NCBI GenBank assembly: GCA_016721825.1
Contig: JADKHI010000001.1
Location: forward strand, 1,492,490 to 1,556,489
Reading direction: 5' to 3'
Origin: Flavobacteriales bacterium
GTDB lineage: Bacteria > Bacteroidota > Bacteroidia > Flavobacteriales_F > PHOS-HE28
DNA: 64,000 nucleotides
In this document: piece by piece, positions 36,847 through 46,567 of the stretch
How positions within the stretch are numbered: the stretch's first letter is position 1
How the letters are laid out: the number at the start of each line of letters is the position of its first letter
Position numbers and translations under genes: made by a program
Notes under the pieces: model-generated
What the model was told of the DNA's origin: nothing
What the model saw: the letters and a program-made list of their open reading frames with translations, nothing else
The model's database searches: none

Positions 36847-36939
36847 ATGAAACAGTTGTACGCGCTCGTTCTCTTCCTCTCCGCATCGGCTGCCAGCTTT
36901 TTCCACCAGCACGGACCGCCACATCAGCACATGGTCTAA
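36847..36939 (+). pseudogene. Truncated signal-peptide ORF
   Basis: A 30-codon frame starting MKQLYALVLFLSASAASFF, a convincing signal peptide, stops after HQHGPPHQHMV. It may be the 5' remnant of a secreted-protein gene whose body has been lost, or a tiny secreted peptide. The flanking ~330 bp between the DUF6544-like gene and the delta-60 gene hold nothing else clear. Confidence 0.35.
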
Positions 36940-37042
36940 CGATCCTCATTGTCCAGCGCGCCGACGCTTGACAGCTTTGAGGAACCAAGCTTCCGAGCGG
37001 CAACAGTGCTTCTATCGCTGCAGCACGAGCATGGTAACCGCC

Positions 37043-39913
37043 ATGCGCACGAACCTCCCCTACACGACGATAGCACTTATCGTCGCCATGATGTCCTACC
37101 AAGTTCATCTGAAGGCGCAACCGGGCACGAACGACCCCACGTTCAACCCGACCGACCTTGGCTTCGGCAATGGCGATGGGTTCCGCGGGTTCGAGGTGAC
37201 GACCCAAGTGGTACAACCGGATGGCAAGATCATTGTTGGCGGTGATGTCTCCTCGTTCAATGGACAAGGTCCGGGCTACTTGTTCCGGTTGAACACGAAC
37301 GGCAGCTTGGACACGTCGTTCGATGTGGGAACCGGTCCCTCGGGATGGGTCAGCAGCATCGCACTTCGCACGAACGGCCAGATCATCGTAGCGGGGGCGT
37401 TCAACGCATACGATGGCTTTGGCGTCCCGGGCCTCGTTCAATTGAACACCGATGGCAGTAGGGATATGACCTTCTCGCCCTCGATCCCCTCGGACCATAT
37501 GACCTTGACGGTGCTTGTTCAGCCTGATGGCAAAGTGATCACGTCAGGGTCCCGGATCGGCACCGACGGACTCGCTCATATCTGGATGGAACGGTTCAAT
37601 ACGGACGGGAGCACGGATGCGACCTTCGTCATGCCAATAGGTGAACCGTTGGAGGAGGTGATCATGGACATGTACCTCGCAGCCGATGGATCCCTTTTGA
37701 TCGGCGGCCGGTTCACTTCGCTCAATGGCATCTTGCGCAACAACATCGCTCGACTGCATGCGGACGGGTCGCTTGATCTCTCCTTTGACCCGGGCATGGG
37801 ATCCAATGACGTCGTTGACGCCCTTGCTGTGCAGCCTGACGGAGAGGTTCTGGTCGGCGGTCATTTCACAGAGTTCGATGGCACTCCGATGAACCGCTTG
37901 GTACGTCTCTTCCCCGATGGAACCGTCGACCCTTCCTTCACGATCGGCACCGGTGTGACAACCTCATCCCTAACAGTCGATGTAAGCAGCGTGAACCATC
38001 TCGGTCTTCGTCCCGATGGTCGGATCCTGGTCGGGGGTGAGTTCACGGAATATGATGGCATGCCCAGCGGTGGATTGGTCCAGCTTCTTGCCAACGGATC
38101 GATGGACCCCGCTTTCGAAGTGGGCCTCGGATTCCAGGAGCAGTCCTATGTCTACACCTTCCACATCCTGCCCAATGAGCAGGTGCTCGTGGGTGGTTAC
38201 TTCAGGCGCTATCGCTCACAAGGTGTGAGCGCCGACCTTGTCCGCCTGAACGCCGACGCAAGCCTCGACGAAACGTTCAATGCAGGTACTGGTGCGAACG
38301 GTTCCGTTCGCGCCTCCCTTGTGCAACCGGATGGAAAGATCCTGATCGCAGGCGACTTCACCCGTTACAACAATGTGCCGCGCAACCACATCGCCCGGCT
38401 CAACAATGATGGTAGTGTGGACCTGAGCTTCGACCCGGGCAGTGGCCTCCAGCCTTCCGTGTTGGAAAGTCCGATGTACCTCGCGTTACGTACCGATGGC
38501 AAAGTGTTGGTCAGCGGCGGATTTGATGCCATTGATGGGGTACCTGTAGCGCAGGTCGTGAGATTGAACCCCGATGGTTCCCACGACCCCGCTTTTACCG
38601 GAGTGCTCGGTGGAGGGTCCTTACTGATCCAACCGGATGAGAAGATCCTCGTGGGGCCTCACCGCTTGAACAGCGACGGAAGCCTGGATGGATCATTTGA
38701 CGCAAGCTGGATCATCGCGGACGTGCATGCCATGGTCCTGCAACCCGACGGTCGCATCATCGTGGGCGGCGGAACATACAGCAACGCCCCCGGCCTGTTC
38801 GCGAGAATCAATGTCGATGGGAGCATGGACCCAACGTTCGCTTCCGGAACGAGTTTTCCCAACGGCATCGTGACCGCACTTGCCCTGCGGCCAGATGGCA
38901 AGGTGTGGGTAGGGGGTGCGTTCACGTCCTATGGAGGGGTAACGCGCAATAACATCGCACGGATGAACGCGAACGGCACCTTGGACATGTCGTTCGATCC
39001 GGGTACTGGCTTCGACCTGGAATTGGCAGCCATGGTCGCGCAGCCTGATGGGCGGATCATCACAGCAGGTCTGTTTGAAACCTACAACGGCGTCACCCGC
39101 AAAGGCATCGCACGGATCGACGCGAACGGCTCGTTGGACACCTCCTTCGATCCGGGCACAGGGTTCCTGAACTACGATGCGAGCGAGACAGGCCAAGTGC
39201 ATGCCTTGAGTCTTCACCCCGACGGCACATTGATCACCGGAGGTTCATTCACGTCCTACAATGGCACTGGCCGCAACCGCATCATCCGATTGCAGGGCGA
39301 TCCGGTGACGTCCTGCGACAACTGGAGCCTTGAACTGACCACGGACAACACAGGTAGCGAGACCACCTGGGAGATCCGCAACGCCGTTACCACCACTGTG
39401 GTGGACGCTGGTGGTCCTTACGCGAACAACACGACCGTGAACGAAGTGGTGTGCCTGATCCCCGGCGCCTGCTACGAGCTGATCGTAACTGATGCGAACG
39501 GCATGAGCAATGGTACGATCGGTGGTTTCGTAATGCGCGACCCCAACGGCAAACGCGTGCTGGACAACTCCGGCGACGGTGTGTTCACGGGCACCAGCCA
39601 AGCGGTGGCCCCCTTCTGCAGCCCGGTGGGCAATGATGCCATCCTGGCCAGCCAGTGCGACAAGGTGGACTGGACCCCGAACCAGTTCCTGATCGCTACA
39701 CCCAACAGCGCTGTTAGCGCTCAATACGGTGTAGGCAACCAGACCGACGACGGGTACGGGTTCCGCCTCTTCAACCCTGACGGTGGTTACGACCGCACGG
39801 TGTACCAGAGCCATGCGAACACCAGCGTAGGTGCTCCTGCCGGCCCGAACGCCGCTGCTCACCTGAACTACAGCGCCTTGGTAACGAACCCTGGCCGCAG
39901 AACGTTCTACTGA
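37043..39913 (+). CDS. Delta-60 (DUF5122) repeat secreted protein, main frame
   Basis: About 956 aa from ATG 37043, which opens a signal peptide (LPYTTIALIVAMMSYQVHLKAQ). Thirteen or so delta-60 repeats of ~55-60 residues follow, each with a core such as VQPDGKIIVGG, a strand-turn NIARLNADGSLD and SFDPGTG, predicting one or two beta-propellers. After residue ~780 comes a Bacteroidota secreted-protein module (ETTWEIRNA; VCLIPGACYELIVTDANG; DYGYGFRLF-like). The frame ends prematurely at 39913; the expected continuation lies in other frames up to 40687. Surface/secreted; function unknown. Confidence 0.85.
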   Translation: MRTNLPYTTIALIVAMMSYQVHLKAQPGTNDPTFNPTDLGFGNGDGFRGFEVTTQVVQPDGKIIVGGDVSSFNGQGPGYLFRLNTNGSLDTSFDVGTGPSGWVSSIALRTNGQIIVAGAFNAYDGFGVPGLVQLNTDGSRDMTFSPSIPSDHMTLTVLVQPDGKVITSGSRIGTDGLAHIWMERFNTDGSTDATFVMPIGEPLEEVIMDMYLAADGSLLIGGRFTSLNGILRNNIARLHADGSLDLSFDPGMGSNDVVDALAVQPDGEVLVGGHFTEFDGTPMNRLVRLFPDGTVDPSFTIGTGVTTSSLTVDVSSVNHLGLRPDGRILVGGEFTEYDGMPSGGLVQLLANGSMDPAFEVGLGFQEQSYVYTFHILPNEQVLVGGYFRRYRSQGVSADLVRLNADASLDETFNAGTGANGSVRASLVQPDGKILIAGDFTRYNNVPRNHIARLNNDGSVDLSFDPGSGLQPSVLESPMYLALRTDGKVLVSGGFDAIDGVPVAQVVRLNPDGSHDPAFTGVLGGGSLLIQPDEKILVGPHRLNSDGSLDGSFDASWIIADVHAMVLQPDGRIIVGGGTYSNAPGLFARINVDGSMDPTFASGTSFPNGIVTALALRPDGKVWVGGAFTSYGGVTRNNIARMNANGTLDMSFDPGTGFDLELAAMVAQPDGRIITAGLFETYNGVTRKGIARIDANGSLDTSFDPGTGFLNYDASETGQVHALSLHPDGTLITGGSFTSYNGTGRNRIIRLQGDPVTSCDNWSLELTTDNTGSETTWEIRNAVTTTVVDAGGPYANNTTVNEVVCLIPGACYELIVTDANGMSNGTIGGFVMRDPNGKRVLDNSGDGVFTGTSQAVAPFCSPVGNDAILASQCDKVDWTPNQFLIATPNSAVSAQYGVGNQTDDGYGFRLFNPDGGYDRTVYQSHANTSVGAPAGPNAAAHLNYSALVTNPGRRTFY

Positions 39914-40687
39914 ACGTGCGTGTGCGCAGCCTGTGAACGGTGTGTTCAGCGCCTGGGGTCCTGCCTGCCGCTTCAAGATCGACGCAGTTGCTGCGAACTG
40001 CCCAGCCGTACAGCTCGTGAGCACCCCCGGCAGCCAGTTCAGCTGCGGCGCCACGAACAAGATCGTCGGCAACTCGGGTCCGGATGGTCGCATCGTCTCC
40101 ACGCAAGCTTCCCGCGTGATCGGTGGTGTGTCCCAACAGGCCAACCGCTACCAGTTCGACATCACCACCACCGGTGGCTACAGCCGCACATCTGGCGACG
40201 ACCCGCTTGGTGCTTGCCATGGTACACGAACCCCCTGCTGTGCGGCTTCAACACCTACAGCGTGCGCGTGCGTGCCAGCTTCATGGCGGTGCCACTGGTG
40301 CCCTTACGGTGCTACCTGCTCGGTGGGCATCACCAACAACCTGGCTGCTCCCTTCTGCACCAGCGCTCCTGCCTTCGCTGGTGGTGATGACCGTGTGTTC
40401 TTCGACGGCGACGAGACCTCCAGCGTTGCTACCCTGAGCATGTGGCCGAACCCAAACCGTGGTGATCAGCTCTACCTGACCATCGACCAGTTGAACGCTG
40501 ACGTGACCACGGCCACTGTGGACATCTTCGACCTCTATGGAAAGAAGGTGACCAGCCGTACGATCGCGATCAACGGTAGCACGCTGAACACGCGATCAAC
40601 CTCGACGGAACGATCGCCAGCGGCATGTACCTGGTGAACCTCACCGCCGGTGAGCAGACCTTCGTCCAGCGCCTGGTGATCCAGTAA
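39892..40687 (+). pseudogene. Frame-disrupted C-terminal segment (T9SS domain) of the delta-60 gene
   Basis: Pieces in alternating frames read NVRVRS, VNGVFSAWGPACRFKID, then YTNPLLCGFNTYSVRVRASF, then WCPYGATCSVGITNN, GGDDRVFFDG, SMWPNPNRGDQLYLTIDQL and finally GMYLVNLTAGEQTFVQRLVIQ plus TAA. The T9SS sorting domain is complete except for frame. At least six single-base losses are needed to restore it (for example TAC-TGAAC for TAC CTG AAC, CTGTGAAC for CTG GTG AAC, AACACGCG for AAC ACC GCG). Either the gene is decaying or the consensus is wrong here. Confidence 0.75.
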
Positions 40688-40702
40688 GCTGAACCTCTCT
40701 TT

Positions 40703-40738
40703 GCAAAGCGCCCCGCTCGGTTGAGCGGGGCGCTTTGC
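40703..40738 (+). terminator. Strong rho-independent terminator
   Basis: A perfect 16-bp stem (GCAAAGCGCCCCGCTC / GAGCGGGGCGCTTTGC) with a GGTT loop, placed 15 bp after the TAA at 40687. It marks the true 3' end of the delta-60 gene and supports reading the disrupted segment as part of it. Confidence 0.85.
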
Positions 40739-40815
40739 GTTGGGACCTCAAGACCACCTGTACTCAAGCAACCTGCTGATGTCGCCGACCGTCATCCCCA
40801 CAGTCCACACACCCC

Positions 40816-42270
40816 ATGAAACAGGCTCTCCTCCTCTCCTCGTTCCTTGCGTTCTCCACCGCCCTGCACGCGCAGGTGCCCATCATTGATTATGGTTTCC
40901 TGGTGGAAGACCCGAGCGTGCTGGTGAACAACGTGCTCGTGCAGCCGGACGGGAAGATCCTTGTGGGTGGCGTCTTCTTCAACTACGGTGGCAGTGGGCA
41001 CGACCACTTGGTACGACTGCACAGCGATGGCACCATCGACGCCACCTTCAACCCGGGCGGTGTGGGGCCCGGCAACGCTGTGGAGGACATGGTGCTGATG
41101 CCTGATGGACGCATCCTGATCGCAGGCAATTTCCTCACCTACAACGGGTCCAATACCTTCTTCATCGCGCGCCTCTTCGCCGATGGCACACTTGACCCCA
41201 CGTTCAACGTGCAGCCCGGCTCCATCAACGGCGCCGTGTGGGCCATTGAGCTGCACGACAACCACAAGGTGATCGCCGGTGGCGAGTTCTTCATCTGCAG
41301 TGGCCAGAGCAGCCCGCACATCGCCCGATTCAACGACAATGGTTCGCTGGACACCACCTTCATGGTGGGCACGGGTTTCGACCACAACGTGCACGAACTG
41401 CTCGTACTGCCTGACCTCCGCATCGTGGTCGGTGGACAGTTCACCCAGTACAACGGCACGCCGAGCGGACACATCGCATTGCTCAGCCCGCAAGGTCCCA
41501 TTGACCCCACCATGGACAATGACCCCGGCTTGTCATCGACCGGCGGCATCGTGCGCGCGCTCGCACGCCAACCCGACGGCAAGATCCTCGTGGGTGGTTA
41601 CTTCCAATACCACAACGGCCAGCCGCGTAGTGCGGTCGAACGCTTGAACCTCGACGGTACGCACGATGCCGCCTTCACTTCGCCGTTGTACATGTACGCC
41701 CTGGTGCGCGCCGTGGCGGTTCAAGCCGATGGCAAGCTCTTGGTGGGGGGTGAGTTCACTTCCTCGGAGTACGCCAATGCCGTACCGGGCCCCGCGCGCT
41801 TGGTACGCCTCCATACGGATGGAAGCCGCGACAACAGCTTTGCGATCGGCAGTGGAATAGGGCCGGGATCCCAGACCACCAGTTATGTGCATACCATCGC
41901 CGTTCAACCCGATAGCAAGATCCTTGTAGGAGGGTACTTCGAAACGGTGGATACCGAGACCCAATACCCACAGATCGTTCGCCTTCTCGATGGCAACATC
42001 AATGGATCGGAAGAACTGGACAATGCGAGCACGCTGAGCGTGTTGCTAGAACCTTCCACCGGCAACCTCTTCCTACAGACCACGTTCGGCGGTACGGATG
42101 ATGCGTTGTTGCAGTTGCATGGTCTTAATGGCCAGCTCGTGCATAGCGAACGGGTGCGCATGGGTAGCGGTGCGCTCATCCCACTGCAGCTGGGCCTGCG
42201 CAGTGGCCTTTACCTCGTCAGCCTAACGCAGGGCGATCAGCGGGTCGCAGCGAAGGTGGTGGTGGAGTGA
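40816..42270 (+). CDS. Delta-60 repeat protein with T9SS-like tail
   Basis: 484 aa, signal peptide MKQALLLSSFLAFSTALHAQ. About seven delta-60 repeats (VQPDGKILVGGVFFNYGG; LMPDGRILIAGNFLTYNG; RQPDGKILVGGYFQYHNG; VQADGKLLVGGEF) form a predicted beta-propeller. The tail (LSVLLEPSTGNLFLQTTFGG ... LRSGLYLVSLTQGDQRVAAKVVV) has the strand pattern of a type A sorting domain. A paralogue of the preceding gene, with an intact frame. Secreted or surface protein with unknown ligand. Confidence 0.85.
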   Translation: MKQALLLSSFLAFSTALHAQVPIIDYGFLVEDPSVLVNNVLVQPDGKILVGGVFFNYGGSGHDHLVRLHSDGTIDATFNPGGVGPGNAVEDMVLMPDGRILIAGNFLTYNGSNTFFIARLFADGTLDPTFNVQPGSINGAVWAIELHDNHKVIAGGEFFICSGQSSPHIARFNDNGSLDTTFMVGTGFDHNVHELLVLPDLRIVVGGQFTQYNGTPSGHIALLSPQGPIDPTMDNDPGLSSTGGIVRALARQPDGKILVGGYFQYHNGQPRSAVERLNLDGTHDAAFTSPLYMYALVRAVAVQADGKLLVGGEFTSSEYANAVPGPARLVRLHTDGSRDNSFAIGSGIGPGSQTTSYVHTIAVQPDSKILVGGYFETVDTETQYPQIVRLLDGNINGSEELDNASTLSVLLEPSTGNLFLQTTFGGTDDALLQLHGLNGQLVHSERVRMGSGALIPLQLGLRSGLYLVSLTQGDQRVAAKVVVE

Positions 42271-42353
42271 GATGGATCGCCGCGTCGGAAGAGCGCCGCA
42301 CAGGTGAGACTCTTCAACGGTCGGTCGCTCCTTTCATGCAGGCCGCTGGAACG

Positions 42354-42695
42354 CTAAGGCTTGGGTGTGCATGTGGCCACCCAGGCCGCGTACTGCTCCT
42401 CGCTGAGGATGTTCTTCACTTCGGATAGTATCGTGCTTCCATCGGCATTGCTGATGGAGTCCTCGGATTTCTTGGCTCCCGTTGCTTCGCATTCCTCCCT
42501 ACAGGCATCCTGTACGAGCAACATCCGCCGCAACTGATCCGGGGTCAGCTTCAAGGTGGCCCATGTTTCCGGCGGTGTGTTCAGCACACATCGCTGCAAT
42601 ATGGCCGCAGTTGGTTCAGGCCCGGGCACCTGCGCGCTGACCGCTCCGAACCAGGTCACCAAAGTGGTCAGCAGCAGGAGTCTTGGCGTCAACAT
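42354..42695 (-). CDS. Small secreted Spy-like protein
   Basis: 113 aa from ATG 42695 (signal peptide MLTPRLLLLTTLVTWFGAVSAQ). LKLTPDQLRRMLLVQDACREEC and VKNILSEEQYAAWVATC resemble the LTxxQ repeats of Spy/CpxP-like periplasmic proteins; two Cys pairs could form disulfides. A related small protein is encoded at 47028-47408. The role is not known; a chaperone-like one is possible by analogy. Confidence 0.65.
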   Translation of the reverse strand: MLTPRLLLLTTLVTWFGAVSAQVPGPEPTAAILQRCVLNTPPETWATLKLTPDQLRRMLLVQDACREECEATGAKKSEDSISNADGSTILSEVKNILSEEQYAAWVATCTPKP

Positions 42696-42779
42696 GGGTC
42701 CGTGGGGTCGGTCGTTCACCGAAAGGTACGTCGCTGTGCAAGGGCGCCGAATATGGCTTGGGGGAACGTTGAGCCAGCC

Positions 42780-43862
42780 CTACTGGTAACGCAGCTTCAC
42801 CACCGCATTGCGGTCCGTGGTGGTCTTCACCAACAGACGCACTCGGCCATGACCCGTGCGGATGTATGCACGCGCTGTGTTCGGCGGCACACGGCCCAGG
42901 TTATGCGCCACCACCAGCACGGTGTTGTCGCCCCAGTTCAGAGGCAGGTAGATACGGTGGTGCTTCGGGCTTAGCTCGTAGTGGTCCAATACCACCTGAC
43001 CGTTCAGGAGCACACTGATCGTATCACCGTCGTGCTCGGCATCATCCCACAACACCAGCGGCACACCGCTGCGACGCGTGGAGAGCGTAACCAACGTATC
43101 GGTGGTGCGGTCATCGAATTGCGTGGAAGGCCATGGACCTTGTGGTACGCGCTTGGGCAGCCCGAAGTGGTGACGGTACACGAAGGCCAATTGGTCCTGC
43201 GTACCGGTGAAGGTCGCGGCACCGGCCGGGCTGGTCACAGTGCTGGTGAAAGCGGGTGTGCGGTCCAAGTGGTGCACCCAGCGCACAGCGAACTCGTGCC
43301 GGTCCGACGCATCATCGTAGTACCACAGGCCCAGCTCGGGTGCGATGAACGCCCGGGTCAGCGCATCGTAACGGGTCGTGGTGTGGTACTGATCATCGTC
43401 CCGGCTCTTCTCCCCACCGCTTTGAAAGTCCCAGCCGGCCGCCATGGTGATCTTCAGCTCCCCTTCATCCCAATCCGGCCAGGGCAACAAGCGCCAGGCA
43501 CGGAACTCCGTGCGCAGGTTCGGCAGAAAAATGGGGAAGCACACGGAATCCACCCACAACATGTTGCTCTGGTAGGCGAAGTCACCCTGGACATCAACAC
43601 CCCATCGGTCGTGCACCGTGAAGGAAGCGCCCGTTCCGGCCTCGAACCCGAACCATGGCACGCCGGCGGCATGGTCCAGCTCATTGGAAACGAGCTGGGG
43701 CCCTTGGAACGTGAGAGCGCCATGGGCAATGATGCGCGGCTCCACGGCACGCGCTTGGATCGGCATGCGCCAGCGGGGCAGCTGAGCGTTCGCTTGGGCG
43801 CAGAGCACGGTGCCGGAGCAGATGGTCAGTAGCAGATGGATCCCGCGCAGTCTCCGAAGCAT
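42780..43862 (-). CDS. Hypothetical secreted/periplasmic protein
   Basis: 360 aa from ATG 43862, giving a signal peptide (IHLLLTICSGTVLCAQANAQ). The first ~220 residues alternate strands with Trp/Tyr (WRLLPWPDWDEGELKITMAAGWDF; LGLWYYDDASDRHEFAVRWVHHL), as in outer-membrane or jelly-roll proteins. The last ~110 residues (TISVLLNGQVVLDHYELSPKHHRIYLPLNWGDNTVLVVAHNLG) look like a small carbohydrate-binding-type beta sandwich found at the ends of Bacteroidota proteins. I do not recognise a named family. Confidence 0.7.
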   Translation of the reverse strand: MLRRLRGIHLLLTICSGTVLCAQANAQLPRWRMPIQARAVEPRIIAHGALTFQGPQLVSNELDHAAGVPWFGFEAGTGASFTVHDRWGVDVQGDFAYQSNMLWVDSVCFPIFLPNLRTEFRAWRLLPWPDWDEGELKITMAAGWDFQSGGEKSRDDDQYHTTTRYDALTRAFIAPELGLWYYDDASDRHEFAVRWVHHLDRTPAFTSTVTSPAGAATFTGTQDQLAFVYRHHFGLPKRVPQGPWPSTQFDDRTTDTLVTLSTRRSGVPLVLWDDAEHDGDTISVLLNGQVVLDHYELSPKHHRIYLPLNWGDNTVLVVAHNLGRVPPNTARAYIRTGHGRVRLLVKTTTDRNAVVKLRYQ

Positions 43863-43941
43863 GCTCGCGGTCGGCAAAGACCGTACCGGCCGTTGTCCAC
43901 ACCATAGCGTGCCCACCGCCGTCGTGTTGCAACTTCGCACC

Positions 43942-44544
43942 ATGCTCACCGCCACTGATATCGCCTGGCATATGCGCCTGCACGCCACAGGCCTGCGCCA
44001 TGAGTGGATCACACCCAACGCGCTGCTGTACGCGTGGGAGAGCGACCTGCTCACCGTGACGCCCGACGGACACGTTTGCGAGGTGGAGATCAAATGCAGC
44101 CGCGCCGACCTGAAGCAGGACCTGCGCAAGCCCAAGCACAGCCAGGGCATGCTCATGAACGGCTCCTTCTTCGTGAAGGCCAGCGGCCGCTCGCTCACAC
44201 GGAACGAAGCGCATGAGCACAAGCGCCGACAGCAAGGCGCTCAGCTCTGCCGACGCCCGAACTACTTCTGCTTCGCCATGCCCTGCGCCGTTTACCGCAA
44301 TGGCCCGCGGATCGCCATACCAGCCTATGCCGGCGTGTACACCGTGGATGAGGAAGGCCGCGTGTTCGAGGAGCGCCGCCCGATCCAGTTGCACACCGAA
44401 CGCATCGCCCAGGAGGATCTGCTGGCCTTGGCGCGCAAGATGCATCACCGCTATTGGGAGGAATTGCGGCGGATGCGGCATGCGCCCGGATCAACGATGC
44501 CGCTGGTTTCAGTGGAGCAGGCTGTTGATGACGGAGCGGAGTAG
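43942..44544 (+). CDS. MmcB-like PD-(D/E)XK nuclease-related protein
   Basis: 200 aa from ATG 43942. LLYAWESDLLTVTPDGHVCEVEIKCSRADLKQDLRKPKH carries the D...ExK pattern (VEIK) and flanking basic residues of MmcB-type and phage-associated PD-(D/E)XK proteins; the later part has RRPNYFCFAMPCAVY and IPAYAGVYTVDEEG. MmcB homologues are implicated in DNA repair, but the type seen here often lies in prophage or accessory regions. It is divergent from the secreted-protein gene. Confident as a nuclease-like fold, not as to role. Confidence 0.7.
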   Translation: MLTATDIAWHMRLHATGLRHEWITPNALLYAWESDLLTVTPDGHVCEVEIKCSRADLKQDLRKPKHSQGMLMNGSFFVKASGRSLTRNEAHEHKRRQQGAQLCRRPNYFCFAMPCAVYRNGPRIAIPAYAGVYTVDEEGRVFEERRPIQLHTERIAQEDLLALARKMHHRYWEELRRMRHAPGSTMPLVSVEQAVDDGAE

Positions 44545-44631
44545 TTAACGAATGACCACCTCCGCACAAGCAGCCTACTTTACCATGGATGACTTAGGAT
44601 CGCGAGGACATGCTCGCCGCGACGGAACGCT

Positions 44632-44976
44632 TCAATTGAACCACACCGCATACCCTTTCCGCCGCAGTTCCAATGCCAGCCCCTTCTCCACGTCCAAGGC
44701 TTCCGCGCGGCTCAGCGGACCGATGTGCTGGTAGAGGCTGGGCCGCAGGTAGCGACCGTATTTCTCCACGATGGCAGCGGACAACTTCTGCCCCTTCGCA
44801 TTCCGGTGACCGGTCCGGTGTTGGGTGAAACGCTCCTGCGGTGTCTTGCTCGTCTGGCCTACATAGAGGCATTCCAACACGCCGTTGTATTGCGGATTCG
44901 CCTCGCGGAACTTCCGGTCCTCGGTGAAGACCTTCCGGCTGAGCTCGATCACGTAGACGGTGTAGGCGGTGGGCAT
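44632..44976 (-). CDS. GIY-YIG nuclease domain protein
   Basis: 114 aa from ATG 44976. YTVYVIELS stands for the GIY strand and CLYVGQTSKTPQERFTQHRTG for YIG plus the catalytic-helix Arg; the C-terminal half (VEKYGRYLRPSLYQHIGPLS, AEALDVEKGLALELRRKGYAVW) has the expected Glu. It is a single-domain GIY-YIG protein, short like the UPF0213/URI types; possible roles are DNA processing or repair. No partner is visible. Confidence 0.85.
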   Translation of the reverse strand: MPTAYTVYVIELSRKVFTEDRKFREANPQYNGVLECLYVGQTSKTPQERFTQHRTGHRNAKGQKLSAAIVEKYGRYLRPSLYQHIGPLSRAEALDVEKGLALELRRKGYAVWFN

Positions 44977-45154
44977 CCGGGGGCAAAGGTGCACAAGGCG
45001 ATCCGTGCATTCGTTGCGGCCTCCGAGCAACGAGGCAGTGAACAAAGCGCATGCACCACCACCCGTTCCGCCAGGGCACGAACAAGCAACCGAGCGCACC
45101 AACGGCCCGTCATCCTTCTGCGAACAGGCCTGTCATCGGCTTGCTCATGCACGC

Positions 45155-46567
45155 ATGAACGCACTCCGCACGCTCGTTCCGTTGACCACGGCCTTGATGG
45201 TCGCAACCGCGGCCATGGCCCAAGCGCCCTGTGCCACGCCCCCCGGCTGCATCGTGGACAATACGATCACGGCCCAAGGCGGGGGCGACATGAACAGCGG
45301 AGCCCCCTTCGATCTGAACAGCTGGTCCGTATCGCACGGCACGCCCACGTTGTTCGGGAACGACAGCCCTTCCAATGCATCCGCTTGCTCGATCTGGATG
45401 TGGTCCTATTCAGGCGGCGGTGAGGGTGTGTTCACCTGCTACGATTTCCAGCCAGGGCAGACCTACACCGTGTGCCTGTGGGTGCGCAACACCAACGCCA
45501 TCACGGGCGGCGGACACTTGCAGGTGTGGATGACCAACGGCCTTACCGTGCAGCCGCTCAACGCCCCTCCACTGGTCGTCAGCAATTCCCAGCTTGTCGA
45601 TAGCTCGTGGGTGAACAACGCCAACTGGACACAGCTCTCGTTCACCGTTACCCCGCAGAGCGCCTTCAGCCAGTTGCTCATCTACCCCTTCATGGCCGGA
45701 CCGCCGATCAACAACCTCCAGTACGAACTGCAGATCGACGACATCCGGGTTTCACCGCAGGTCAGCGCCATCACCACCCTTGCCATTGCCGTGCAACCGC
45801 CGATGATCACCTGGTGTGATACCGCTAGCCTCTGTGTGTCCGGTGCGCCCCCTGGCAGCACCATTTCGTGGACACCGGCGGCCGGCCTTTCCAACACCAC
45901 AGGCGCGTGCGTGAACGCTTCACCCTGCGCAACAACGGTATATACGGCCACGGTCAACGCCATCGCTGGTTGTGCGAACGCATGCACGCCGACCGTGTCC
46001 AATGGTTCCATTTCCGCCACCGTGCTGGTGGAGCCACCCACGGTGAGGCTCCGTAGCGAGGGACCCGCCCTCTGTGGGGGTGCGCAACGGTTGGTGGTGG
46101 AGAAGCCCGATCCCTTCTGCGGTACGGGTGAATGGGTGGGACCGGATGGCAGCATCACGCTGCAGGACACGCTGTTCATCGACCCCTTGTCCCCGGGCAC
46201 AGCAGGGCCATGGACCTACCGCATCACGGACCCGAGCGGCACATGCACAAGCGATGCGGCCACCCTGACCATCGCGACAGCGGGCACCACGGCCGAACAC
46301 TTCCTCCCCAACGCCTTCACTCCGAACGGCGACGGCATCAACGACCGCTTTTTCCCGCAGAGCACCTACGGGTTCGCGCGCTACAGCCTGCTGCTCTTCG
46401 ACCGCTGGGGTGGCCTACTGCGCACGGTGAACGATGCGGAAGGCTGGGACGGCACGGTGAACGGCGAGCTGCTGCCCAACGATGTGTACGCCTGGCGCGC
46501 AGAGTACGTGCTGGCCTGCGACACGCGCACCCGCCGTGCCAGCGGACATGTAGTGTGCCTGCGTTGA
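45155..46567 (+). CDS. Secreted protein with CHU_C (T9SS type B) C-terminal domain
   Basis: 470 aa from ATG 45155 (signal peptide NALRTLVPLTTALMVATAAMAQ). The N-terminal ~200 residues (GGGDMNSGAPFDLNSWSVSHGTPTLFGND ... NNLQYELQIDDIRVSP) are a carbohydrate-binding-like jelly roll. Two Ig-like modules follow, and the end (HFLPNAFTPNGDGINDRFFP, LLLFDRWGGLLRTV, EGWDGTVNGELLPNDVYAWRAEY) is the gliding-motility-associated C-terminal domain. It is a T9SS type B cargo, likely surface-associated. Confidence 0.9.
   Translation: MNALRTLVPLTTALMVATAAMAQAPCATPPGCIVDNTITAQGGGDMNSGAPFDLNSWSVSHGTPTLFGNDSPSNASACSIWMWSYSGGGEGVFTCYDFQPGQTYTVCLWVRNTNAITGGGHLQVWMTNGLTVQPLNAPPLVVSNSQLVDSSWVNNANWTQLSFTVTPQSAFSQLLIYPFMAGPPINNLQYELQIDDIRVSPQVSAITTLAIAVQPPMITWCDTASLCVSGAPPGSTISWTPAAGLSNTTGACVNASPCATTVYTATVNAIAGCANACTPTVSNGSISATVLVEPPTVRLRSEGPALCGGAQRLVVEKPDPFCGTGEWVGPDGSITLQDTLFIDPLSPGTAGPWTYRITDPSGTCTSDAATLTIATAGTTAEHFLPNAFTPNGDGINDRFFPQSTYGFARYSLLLFDRWGGLLRTVNDAEGWDGTVNGELLPNDVYAWRAEYVLACDTRTRRASGHVVCLR

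Noticed and set aside
37200..39300. Regularly spaced near-repeats that could look like a CRISPR or tandem DNA array
   Set aside because: The period is ~165-180 bp, divergent at DNA level and explained by the delta-60 protein repeats (PDGKI-VGG) in one open frame.
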